Below, one piece after another: positions 36,721 to 46,600 of a stretch of 64,000 nucleotides of DNA. Source of the DNA: Aspidiotus rigidus. Lineage: Eukaryota; Arthropoda; Insecta; Hemiptera; Diaspididae. The position numbers and the translations under genes were made by a program. Position 1 is the stretch's first letter, and each line of letters opens with the position of its first letter. Where the stretch lies: contig JAVHKY010000063.1 of NCBI GenBank assembly GCA_035079385.1, positions 620,001-684,000 of the forward strand, read 5' to 3'. The notes below the pieces were generated by a model. It saw only the letters and a list, made by a program, of their open reading frames with translations. It was not told the DNA's origin and searched no databases.

Positions 36721-39700
36721 TTTGTCGCTGTAAATACTTTGCCTATGTTGCCTTGGCGTGACCATCATGAGTAAACGTCCACGCGCCTAAAACTACCTCT
36801 CATTTCCATTCTATAATATACTCGAAAGATTTCTTCCAACTTCAAGTTTTATTAATAAGTTTATCTGCAAAAATTAAAATTCCTAAAATGAATAACAAAC
36901 TTTTTAGAATTTGATGCTGTTGAAAAGATATTACGCCGCAAAAAGGGAATTCGGACTCGTACATGTACGCAGTTGCAAAGCTTAAAATCTGAAGTGCTCC
37001 TGTAAGTACGAGTACATAATGTTCAGAATAACACGAACAATTAGGCGACCACGCGCTAAGTTCAAATTCTGGTAGATAAATTTAAACAATTGGCCAGTAT
37101 TTATACGGCCTACAACAGTAATCGCAGTAAGAAAATCGCTGCATCGCATTTGAAATAGTTTTATTTTATATTAAACCCGTGCAGCCGAGTCGGTATGCTA
37201 ATCGCGTTGCGTGTGAACCCTGAAATGTGTTGTCGTATCTGTAGACGCGAAGAAAGAAGGACACGATGTATGTAAACAATCAACGAGGCGTGCGACACAC
37301 GAGAAAAGCGTCAAATTGCGAACCTTTCTTGGCATGGTCCTGTCGCAGCTGCTAAAATTCCTCAGTTAGTCTTGCAATAGACGACGCCTGGATTAGCCGC
37401 GTATAAGTACAGAGCGGCGCCTGCGACGTGCGGAAAACAATTTGGAATTCAATTTCGGGATTTCTTACCGCTGATTATATTGATTTTAATGTTTGCTCGC
37501 CGGATTTACACCCATACGGTATAGCTGTCGTTTGCGTGTTGTGCGGCCAAGTGGTAATGATGATGGTCTGACGGGCGACCACGCGTAAACGAGTAAGCAT
37601 ATCTGCGCGAGTGTTTCTTTCTTCAATTTGCGATTCTTGTGTCCACAACCGTTTCATTATTCGTTCGGTATCAATTTCTCTGAGAGACTTGGCATTTATC
37701 CATAGATTAGACGCGATACTTTTAAAAATAATTTTTGACTATTGATTATCCTCTAGTTAGCAAAAATTTAGCACATCCAATCTTCCGTTTTTTTTTTTTT
37801 TTTTTTTTTTTACCCAAGTTTTGTGCGACTTTTTTTCTAATCATTCTTTATCTTACCAGAAGCAGATTGTCATGCTCAATGATTCATTTTCAACCTCCAA
37901 TGTTGGATTGAATTTTTTTGAAATTTTAGTACGATGATGGTAATGAGAATACATCACGATAATGAAAATGTGGTGATGTAATTCAGAAAATGAAAAAATT
38001 GTGAATCAATCTTCTATGCAAAGCAGACTAGTTCGACATCAATAATCTACTCGTAAATCTACGAAATGGGAGGCGATAGTGAGAAGATCAAATGAAAATT
38101 ATATTATTTCATGAAGTTGACACGTGGAAAAGAATCAAGTTAATCACAAAGAGAAAGATGGATCACGTATCATCTCCAGGAACAAACAGGAATATAAAGC
38201 CATCTTTCTCTTTGTATTTAGAAGAATATCATCGAGTTGTTCTAAACCTTACGATTGTATCAAAAATTTCTTGTATGACACGGTAATGAGAATCATAGTA
38301 ATGAAGAATTAGATGTAATTCTTCTCTAATACACGCGATAGTTCAGAGAGCACTGCTGTATGGGTGGGAAATCAACGTCTTATTTATTCAAACTGGGCAG
38401 CACTAGCATCGCGCTGCAGCGGAAAGAAATCGTGCAAGGTATCAAAACTATGGTCGTACATGGGAGAAAAATGAAAAAATGAAATGACTCCTGAATGAAG
38501 CAGATTTGGCTTCTTGACATCCAATGAAAGATGTTCATAAACGCACGTTCTACAAATCAGATAGGATGATAAAACCTTCAATTCCGCTTCATTCAAGAGT
38601 TATTCTAGATTTTTCATTTTTCTACCAATATTAACCATAGTAAGGAAACGTCTCACAATTTTGGTAAAAGCACCATTACTGTTGAACAAATCGCGCACAT
38701 TTTTAGCGATCCTGGCGGATGGACTGTTTGAATGAACCAACATATTCCATTTAGTTAAAGATTGAAATAAGATACTTGGTCAGTAGAAACAGTCGCGAGA
38801 CATGGTGTAGCACATCAACGCACATCCATTCAATTTGACGTACACGGAATACTGAGTGTGAAAAATGGTAGCAGGAGGAAAAAGCCTTCCAAAGACGGTG
38901 TAGAAGACTCATCAAGTTCTAAGAATTCCGTCTGAACAACTGATTCGCTCTATTTCGTTTCAATTCCTTGCATCCACGGTGATGAGAAAAAAATTGGTGA
39001 CAGGTGTGATCGACCTACCCCTCCTACTTTTTGGCTTTCATTTCTATACAAAGACAGTGTACATTCTAGTATAACTCACTCTTGACCTTCAGATCATATT
39101 TTTGCAGCCAGTGTAGACCGGGAAAAAGAGAGAAATGTAGTTTGGACATGACACGGTAATGAGGAAAAGAGAATGTTTCCCATTTTTCAAACGAGACTCT
39201 AAACAGAGCAATAGTTGACATCAGGGAAATATTGGAACTAAGCCTCAAAATTTCTTTGGACAGAGAATCCGCGGTGCCTCGAGAATCACCACAATGTATA
39301 TTTCCATCGGCGGTGATTTTCCCGTTGAACATCGTTCTATGCGAATAACCCGCAATTAAAATGATACATTGTTCGAACGTCATATATGACCGTGTAAATC
39401 TCCTTACAGGTTGACTTTGCAACATAAAAAGATGAATATCGAATCTACCCTGAGCATTATTAAAGATATAATAGAAATCAACTTTTGCATTTAAGGGTGT
39501 TCTCTTCTTCCTGCACACCGCACTGAGTTTTATAGATCCGTTAGTGTACTCTACAGTTATTATTATCCTCGGATGCATGCTCCATTGTGTGCCTTGAGTA
39601 CCTTTTGTGTGGGCTATTTCTCGTCCTTGACCTCGTCTTGGTAAAGAATTGGGTATTTTTTCATTTGGGTCGCCCAGTAGAAGAAATTGAAAGATAAAAT

Positions 39701-40660
39701 TAATGAAGGAAGGGAAAAAGGAAAGTTATTTCTGTACACTAGGTTGGAGAGAGAAAGAAAAAAAAATGTAGGTCTAACCCTATAAAAGAAAGAGAAAACA
39801 GAAAAAAAAACTCTTTCATTTTCAACATTGAAACCTCTTTCTATTATGGTTAAGAACGTAAATTTCAAAAACATTCTATCTGTAACTATCAAAAGTCACC
39901 CGGAGCTGTCCGCGGGTGGATGACCTGACAAGCTTTGTTTTCATCTGTCCTCATTAAATGTGCTCCGACTGGTGGTAACTACTGTCTGATATTTTTGCTA
40001 ACGGTTTCAACTTCCCTTTGGATAAAGAAGAATAACTTTTTCATATTGGTGTTCTCGTCTCAACCAGGCCCAGGCGTCATCACCCACGACGCACAAATCA
40101 AATATGCTCTCCTGCTGAACCGGTAGCACACGTCTATTTATAATGGCCATCAGATAAGTTTATTATTATTTTTTTTTGGAAAAACACTGCGCACGTGTAT
40201 TGAATGGAAGATTGATGATTGATCGCTGTACTTTCTCTCGTTCCTGGTGGCATTTAACGATTTCTGCCTCATGTAACACGAATTTTATTTAAAGAATATT
40301 TTGAATTTTTCTCATCATTAATGTGAATTGAACAGTATTATGTTGAATAGTTTCACATTTCTCACCAGCATTCAGAAAAGTACGCAATATGTGAATTTTA
40401 TAACAGAAGTGACGTGGAAGTGATGAGTATGTTGGCACCTCAAGGGCTTATATACTAAATTTTATGATATAGATCGAGGTTCATAATTATGGACAATGAT
40501 ATATTAAACTGTACCTTAATCTAAAGATTAAAGTTGAAAGATTACCTATTCATAAACTATAAACTATGATTATGTAAATAAGTATGATTAAAATAATTAG
40601 GTATGAAATACACATACAATGAAAATATAATACAGGCATAAAGTATGACAAAGATATAAA
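36721..40660. other. gene-free stretch
   Basis: AT-rich DNA with a T-run of about 24 at 37789-37812. A short block near 38340 could be read as QRALLYGWE, faintly like the end of an RTE/CR1-type RT, but the surroundings are unreadable. The 170-codon frame at 39066-39578 is listed separately. Confidence 0.45.
39066..39578 (-). CDS. unrecognised open frame, 170 codons
   Basis: This is the longest open frame in the window that no known element or shadow explains. It starts MHPRIIITVEY and ends KVKSELY. I see no signal peptide, membrane segment, zinc-binding pattern or familiar motif; composition is mixed, with several Cys and His. The start context (GGAGCATGC) is acceptable but not strong. No splice sites were chosen. 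It could be a chance frame, an exon of an unknown gene or a piece of an old element. In DNA this AT-rich such a length by chance is uncommon but not impossible. Confidence 0.2.
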   Translation of the reverse strand: MHPRIIITVEYTNGSIKLSAVCRKKRTPLNAKVDFYYIFNNAQGRFDIHLFMLQSQPVRRFTRSYMTFEQCIILIAGYSHRTMFNGKITADGNIHCGDSRGTADSLSKEILRLSSNISLMSTIALFRVSFEKWETFSFPHYRVMSKLHFSLFPGLHWLQKYDLKVKSELY

Positions 40661-40939
40661 TACAGTAAAACTTGTGTAAGCCGAAATGCGAGGGGACCTA
40701 AACATTTTTTCGTTGTACGCAAGTTTTCGCCTTATACAAAACTTGTCCAAGACAAAAAATTTTCGTTTTACGCAAAGAAAGGATTTTTGAAAATGTATTC
40801 CCACCATCCCATTGTATGTACTGACTTCATTATACTACAAGTATGTAAAAAAAGTTGGGTACATTATGTACAAATTAAAATTAGCTAATGGTGCCAGTCA
40901 TTTGACGACTTTTTTCTGCGGCAATCAAATTTTTTAATA

Positions 40940-41070
40940 GTACATTTTGTAATAAGTGGCGAAAACAAACGATATTGGAACGAGCGCAGTGTAGCCACAC
41001 GAGCAAAGCGAGTGTGGATAAGTGAGCTCCAATATCGTTTGTTTTCGACACGAATTACAAACAGTACTTT
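40940..41070. repeat. foldback, about 41-bp arms with a 20-bp perfect core
   Basis: CGAAAACAAACGATATTGGA (40960-40979) is exactly complementary to 41028-41047; pairing continues outward, imperfectly, to about 40940 and 41066. The loop contains AACGAGCGCAGTGTAG and CCACACGAGCAAAGCGAGTG, of which CCACAC/GTGTGG forms an inner stem. The loop type matches the hairpins at 1.1, 7.5 and 57.6 kb. Confidence 0.6.
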
Positions 41071-41172
41071 TTATAATACATGTAGTGAAAGAAACACTTA
41101 GGCCTACAATTTAAATTGGTTATCGTTCAAAAAGAATGTTTACGAATTTTTCGAATGGCACCACTGACTTGA

Positions 41173-41226
41173 TTTTCGCCACGGGTAAAACATTTTCGCC
41201 ACTGGTAAAACATTTTCGCCACGGTT
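41173..41226. repeat. 20-bp tandem repeat, about 2.7 units
   Basis: Units begin TTTTCGCCAC at 41173, 41193 and 41213, with GGGTAAAACA or TGGTAAAACA completing the first two. It lies between the Tigger-like transposase tail and the foldback. Confidence 0.6.
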
Positions 41227-41281
41227 CTGATAACGGCATGTTTCGCTACGAAAAACGAACACTATACGCAGCACTTTCGCT

Positions 41282-41482
41282 TCATGTATTATAAAAATTA
41301 TTTTTTATTTGGTAAAGAAGGGAGAGGAGGTCATTACAACTTGAACTTGCAGCAAAACGGGCCAAATCATTCGCGACGGAGAGAGCTTGTCGAGCATTAG
41401 TAATTTTTCCTTCATCTTCCTCATCATCTCCTTCCTCGTCGTCATTCTGATCTTCATCGTCGCTTCCTTCTTCTTTCTGCAT
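41282..41482 (-). pseudogene. C-terminal fragment of a Tigger/pogo-like transposase
   Basis: The frame holds a strongly acidic stretch (SDDEDQNDDEEGDDEEDEG) followed by ITNARQALSVANDLARFA and SSCNDLLSLLYQIKNNF. An acidic hinge followed by a helix of the form (I)T..EAL..(A)..L..F is the common C-terminus of Tigger/pogo transposases. The catalytic DDD domain and the DNA-binding N-terminus are absent. The nearby Tigger-like terminus at 40663 is in the right place for the 3' end of such an element. Confidence 0.45.
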
Positions 41483-41496
41483 TATGCAGTCAACTG

Positions 41497-41640
41497 AACT
41501 TCTTGATACTTCCTTAATGGTAATTATGTACCTACCGTATGTGCAAATATTAAGTCTCTAAGATTCCAGATTTGAGTGAAACAAAGATGCAGACCTCTTG
41601 GTTTCCAGATCTTGACATAGAAAAAATATTTTCCTCGAGT
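41497..41640 (+). mobile_element. Penelope-like element 3' tail fragment
   Basis: It matches the 3' tail of the right Penelope arm (31660-31800): CTTCTTGATACTTCCTTAATGG, GTACCTACCGTATGT, AAGTCTCTAAGATTCCAG and CCAGATCTTGACATAGAAAA occur in the same order with substitutions. Its orientation is opposite to the Penelope coding fragment at 42-43 kb, so it is either a separate insertion or part of an inverted arrangement. Confidence 0.6.
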
Positions 41641-42119
41641 ATGAATTTCTTATAGTTTTTGTACTGATAATGATGTTGATGAATGATGATCATTATTATT
41701 TTTTGGGATCACAACATACGTTGATAGTATCAAGTGTTACCAAGTTTACAGCCTCCCTGCAGCGTCATGTCTAACTTTGTATTCTGTCGCTGCTAGGTTG
41801 GGGCATCCATTGAGAAGGTTCTACTTCACTTCTGCCATTTATCTTCTATTTCGCCTTCGTTTAATATTACTTTTCTATAATTTCTGGTTGGGACTACTAA
41901 GTCGTGGATGGCCATCACAAATTCATAGAACAGGTTCCCTGTTGAAAACACTCAACAATACACAAACAGTGAACTGAAGGAAAGCTACAAAAGCCGCAGA
42001 AAATCATACAAGTCGCGAGTACTTTTGGTTTAAAATCATTCTCAAGCAAAGATGAGAAGCGACTCAACAAAAAGAAAGACGGTAACAATGACATCAACAA
42101 AAATTATGATTGAACTAGC

Positions 42120-43260
42120 GAGGCATGAAACTGTGATTCATACTCATAACCCACCCTTAATCGGGAAAGAACCGGTTGAGTACAGTTACGTTATTGCTGT
42201 TTAGATGGCGAATAATCTCAATATTTTCCAAAGCAAGTAGCTTAAAATACGACTTCTCTTTGTGGAGGAGGGTCTCGGACCCATCCCTAAAACTGTGACC
42301 ACACTCTGATTTTAAGCTGACGACCGGTCTCGCCCACGTAAATACCATTACACTGCCTACAAGATTTACTGTAGACCCCATTCTTTTCTAGTGGTGGGCC
42401 AGGGTCTTTTAACCTAACAAGAAGCTCTTTCACTATCGTAGGGTTATAGAAAGCAGATCCGAAAGGGCGGAGGGCCCGGCCCAACTTTGCAGAAAACTTC
42501 CCCAGACAAAGTCCTATTATCACGTTTTGAATCGCGGTGGAGGTAGTAGAATCAAGGCATTGCCGCGTAACCCTTCTGCAGACCATAAGGTCGATGTCCA
42601 AGTTGACCTCATTCACTCTAGCCACCAGGTATTTTATAGTAAGAAGCTCTTCTTCGAAGGCTGCTTCACTCAACAGAATGTGGGTCAGCCAATGAATAAA
42701 GCTGTTGAACGCAGCTATCTTATGGATGACAAAATGACGCGTGAGATAAGAGAATAGTCTTGGTGACTAGAAAAAGTGTTAAATTAAGACAAGTCATCTT
42801 TTTATAGTCACGTTGACTAGAATTTACAGTCAAAACAATTGTAAAATGATCAAATCGACAAAAAAAAAAACAAAAAAAAACGCTGTCTTTATTTAACCCT
42901 TTTTTTTTAGTCACCGCAAGACTATTCTCTTCTCTCAGTGCACAGCAAACCCATAGACCCCATTTCTTCCGGAGCCAGTTACGTCCAAGAAGTTAATAGA
43001 AGAGCCTCCAACCTCTAAAATAAATTTAATGGAGGGATATTGTACATTTAGATAATTGAGAAACTCAGTAAGGAGATCTTGGAGACCAGTCCACGCACAT
43101 AGTGTGTCATCTACATACCTGTACCAATAAAGAACATGATTCAAAATACTTGGCCTGAGGAAAACAGATCAGCCTCAAACTTAGTCATAAAGACTTCTGA
43201 AACGAGGGAACCCAATGGTGATCCAATGTTCAGTTTACTCTTTGGAGTATTGTGGAGTGT
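42120..43260 (-). pseudogene. Penelope-like element fragment (RT core to GIY-YIG), broken
   Basis: On the minus strand from about 43260: NIGSPLGSLVSEVFMTKFEA (RT motif B region), a frameshift, then YWYRYVDDTLCAW (catalytic YVDD), KFILEVGGSSINFLDV and NGVYGFAVH. A MITE then interrupts. Coding resumes with VIHKIAAFNSFIHWL, FEEELLTIKYL and RVTRQCLDSTTS. The nuclease part follows: KNGVYSKSCRQCNGIYVGET and GRQLKIRV, a frameshift, CGHSFRDGSETLLHKEKSYF, LALENIEIIRHL and VLNRFFPD. It is related to, but well diverged from, the 30-31 kb copies and carries several frame breaks, so it is older. Confidence 0.75.
42736..42940. mobile_element. MITE inserted in the Penelope-like fragment
   Basis: The left end (GAGATAAGAGAATAGTCTTG then GTGACTA) and the reverse complement of the right end (CACTGAGAGAAGAGAATAGT then CTTGCGGTGACTA) match for about 55 bp, including TTAAATTAAGAC/TTAAATAAAGAC. 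The element splits the PLE reading frame between NGVYGFAVH and VIHKIAAFN, which sit next to each other in intact relatives. The exact edges and target duplication are not resolved, since the left terminal bases have diverged. There is no coding capacity. Confidence 0.65.
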
Positions 43261-45394
43261 TTTTCCATGCTGTCCTACATCTACTCTGTCAACAGCAAGA
43301 TTTGGTTTTCTAATCAACAACAGTATTCTTTTTCAAAATTTCTCTAAAATGCTACTAAATCTCATTACAGCAATATCTTTGCCACTTCCTCTAATAATAC
43401 AATTTTATTTATTATCTACCGGTATTGGATAATTTTATTGATAAATAAATTAGAGCAGATAACATTTCATGCGATCAAAAATCACATTCTGTATTCATAA
43501 TTTAAACTACAATTCTAGTTTGTAAAAGAGTAAAATATATGAAAAAAAATATTGAAAAATGAGTTACTGTCCGGAGGACAATGTGTCAATGGAAAAACAA
43601 GTCAACTTCAAGGAAAAACTTCTAGAGATGGTCATCTAGGGTGCATGTTTTCTTTTGACAAAGAGCACTGAGCCAGGGGTGTGTTGTGTGGCAGTTTTCA
43701 TGAAAACCTTTGAAATCGTTTCAAAAGGGGGAGGGGGCGCAATTAAAAAAAAAATTTTTAGCTACATATAAGAAATCAGAGTTTGAGGGTGTTTCTTCAC
43801 TGGATTAGAGGATAATAATACCTCTGACTGGTTGCTAGAAACTTCAAGGTCAAACTCTCAAAATGAAAATTTTGTTTATTTGTGCGGGAAGAGCTTTTCC
43901 TTCGAACCTACGAGCACTATTCCATAATATATGCACCTTGCACGAATAAATTTTATTTTTATCACAAAATTACAAACTCAAATGTTAGAAATGAAAAATG
44001 GTTGAATATGAAATTTTGAGTTATTTCGAAACGCTGAGGGAATATAAGTGAAAAATTCAACCTTCCGGCTCCAGATAAATGTAAAGAAAAATGTAGATTC
44101 GAGAGAATTTCAAGTTGATGTTTTTGAAATTCTGATATGCTTTAAGTTCAACATCATGGTCGAGTCACGAACTGCCTATTCCATACGTGTCTGGCAAACA
44201 CGCCTACGCGGAAGAATCGGAAAGTACGCGTCAGGACGTTAAAATATAATGATTTTACCGGGAAAAGTATTAGGAAAATATGAATCAGCAGGCGGTCGTG
44301 TTTCCAATATACAACTGTACGCGGGCACAACTTACTTCTTTCTAGTAGTGCCCGCCAGCTGTTTAACTCATCTACGACTACTACCACTTGTTCCTCTTCT
44401 GTATATTATGCGTATACGTCGTGTGATGCAAGGAATTGGCGCGCGCAGTCGCACTTGATGAGCGTTGTTCTATTGTTTCCTGCCACCCCGGCGCCCTCCA
44501 TCGAAACACTTACATTACAACGACCACATCGTGTATCGAAACGCGTATACAGTGATGTCACGGAAAAAAATCTTGACGCGCTTTTCGCTAACAGGAACGT
44601 AGAGGCTGTGAGCGCGTATTGAGTTTTACATTCACGTTTATACTGCTGAATGTTCTCCAAAATGCACTTTGTACCAGTCTATCGTTGGGGGCCAACGCGC
44701 CTCACCTTACCGTCCTTATCATTCTAGTATATTTTGTATCACTATGTACGAATATAACATGATATTATAATATTAATGCGTTTCTATGTAATTATGTTGT
44801 ATCATATACAATCGTGCATTTTGGCTGTCATTATAGCTTGCAACGTCCATTATTTTTACCATATGGCTTACCCAAGATACATCGTCTACTATTTTGACAA
44901 CAAGTATGTTTTTTTTCCATTACAATCTTAGGCTATACTTTTACTGCCTAAAATTGTAGAAAACGTGGACTGTAGAGTTGTTATAAGTATGTTCACTCAA
45001 AGATATACTCTGCCAATACCTTATCAAATGATCAGTTGATTGACGAACTTCTACCTTTTGAGCTTAAATGAGTGTCATGTAAAATGAGTAACCACGTTAT
45101 TGCAAGATGGTATATAACAGTTTAATATTGCCGATTGGTCAAGTCCATAGATTAGCAAAATGGCTGAGCAGGGGAGAAACATTTCTTCTTTCATTGCCAT
45201 TATGCTTTCACGCCGATATCCGCATAATTACGTCGCCATTTTGTTAATTTTATATTATAGTTTACCAGTGGTTATTTATTCCTACGAGTATAATAAGGAG
45301 ACATGTCCAAAAAAGAGATCGTGATCTGATACAGATTACACGTCTCTGTACTCAGGCGCGAATCCAAGGGGGGGAAGGGCAGTGAAAATCCCCT
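43261..45394. other. gene-free stretch
   Basis: AT-rich DNA, somewhat richer in GC and CpG at about 44400-44700. No recognisable gene or element. Open frames around 44.1-44.7 kb lack familiar motifs. Confidence 0.45.
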
Positions 45395-45690
45395 TAAAAA
45401 AAAACGACGCCTTCCTTAACAAAGTTAAATAAGGAACGCAGGGAACCTGTTTTATGAGTCAAATTGGTTCTTGTATTGAGAATTTAATTGGAATCCTAGA
45501 CCTACTATAAGCCTACAAATTTTTCTTGATTCTCGAGCTATAGGTATATCATAAAAGGGGGACTTGAAAAAAATTTCGTCTTCCAAGCTATACCTATATA
45601 ATAGGATTCGAAATTTTTTCAAGTTTTTCGCCGAACGGCGCACAGCTAATTTCTCAAAAAAAAACCGTAGAACAGGTTTCCTGTTAAAAG
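45395..45690 (+). mobile_element. interspersed nonautonomous repeat, most complete copy
   Basis: The left end GCAGGGAACCTGTTTTATGA (about 45438) and the right end CGTAGAACAGGTTTCCTGTT (about 45665-45684) form imperfect inverted repeats of about 20 bp. Shared internal landmarks are CCTAGACCTACTATAAGCC, CGAGCTAT and GAACGGCGCACAGC. It is preceded by CTTCCTTAACAAAGTTAAAT, as at 13 kb. Related copies lie at 12.0, 13.0 and 24.4 kb. No coding capacity or firm target duplication was seen. Confidence 0.55.
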
Positions 45691-45780
45691 TTCTGGCGTA
45701 GCCAAATAGATGAAGACCATATTTCATGTCTATGTTAGTTATCTGCCGGTTACTTTTATTATTATACCTACAAGTCTAGA

Positions 45781-46149
45781 ATACTGAACAGGGGCGGATT
45801 TAGCTATTGCGCCGCTGTAGGCAGTTCAGATTCTGCCGCCTCTATTTCTTGGAAAAAAATACTTGAACATTTTTTTTATTGGATTCCCATGTACAAAATA
45901 CCTATTTTACTAAAAAAAAAAAAAATAAAAACGCAAGCACGTTATTAGGTATTGTGATATTATGATGAATAATTCATTATTGATTATTGACGTTTGCGGC
46001 CTTGTGGGTGTCAAAATTTACCTTTTCCATTTTTCTTGAAAGAAGGAAAGGAAAAAAAGGGGAAAAAGGAAAAATTTGCCGCCCCCAAAAATTTGCCGCT
46101 CTAGGCAGTGCCTACTCTGCCTATACGTAAATCCATGGCTGATACTGAA
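45781..46149. mobile_element. hAT-like nonautonomous element with perfect 8-bp target duplication
   Basis: The element (45789-46141, 353 bp) starts CAGGGGCGGATTTAG and ends CTAAATCC-like (CGTAAATCCATGGCTG), an imperfect inverted repeat sharing CAG...GGATTTA. ATACTGAA flanks it exactly on both sides (45781-45788 and 46142-46149). Short CAG-type TIRs with an 8-bp duplication are characteristic of hAT elements. Both ends also hold the same-strand block GCCGCT(G/C)TAGGCAGT. There is no coding capacity. Confidence 0.8.
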
Positions 46150-46215
46150 TGTCAAACATAGCTTTTGTATCTGTTCTCTAATATACAAGTGAGTCTAATA
46201 AACTATTCGTTGAGC

Positions 46216-46600
46216 TAACCACCTCTAGAGGCTCACTCGCGTTTTAGTCTAGTACGAGTCCAGTATACTGTAAGTTAGGCTAACTTGCTCTCAGAATATA
46301 CTATAAGGTAAACTAAGTAGTTCTAAGGGGCTCACTTGCGAGTCTATACATATATAGTGATAAGTCTTGTATATGTTAGACAAAATCACACTCCCTTAGC
46401 CTACTTTCAGTCCAGTGTAAGCCTTGTATAAACCCAGTATAAAGTTGGTATACAAGGAAAGGTCGTGAACCATACAGACGTATGGACGCAAATCCAGGAA
46501 TTAGGTAGCTGAGGGTTAGCCAAATCCTTCCAAGTCCCAAGGTCATGGTCGTACGGACGCAAATTTCGAGATTAGAGAGAAGGTCAAATATGAAACATAA
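46216..46600. repeat. degenerate direct repeats
   Basis: Two pairs of same-strand repeats: CTAGAGGCTCACTCGCG (about 46224) with CTAAGGGGCTCACTTGCG (about 46323), and a pair containing ACAGACGTATGGACGCAAAT (about 46475) and GTCGTACGGACGCAAAT (about 46548). It probably is a decayed repeat element; family unknown. Confidence 0.4.

Larger units (their letters stand above)
40663..41496 (-). mobile_element. Tigger/pogo-like DNA transposon remnant (3' part)
   Basis: The left end at 40663, after a TA, reads CAGTAAAACTTGTGTAAGCC and is followed by repeated TTTTTTCGTTGTACGCAAG-like and TTTTCGTTTTACGCAAAG motifs, the pattern of Tigger/pogo terminal regions. A transposase tail lies inward on the minus strand. 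The opposite end is missing; at 41497 the sequence changes into a Penelope tail. A strong foldback and a 20-bp tandem repeat lie inside. Confidence 0.55.

Noticed and set aside
38340..38400. QRALLYGWE-like reading, faintly like a LINE RT C-terminus
   Set aside because: Too short, and no flanking RT motif was readable.
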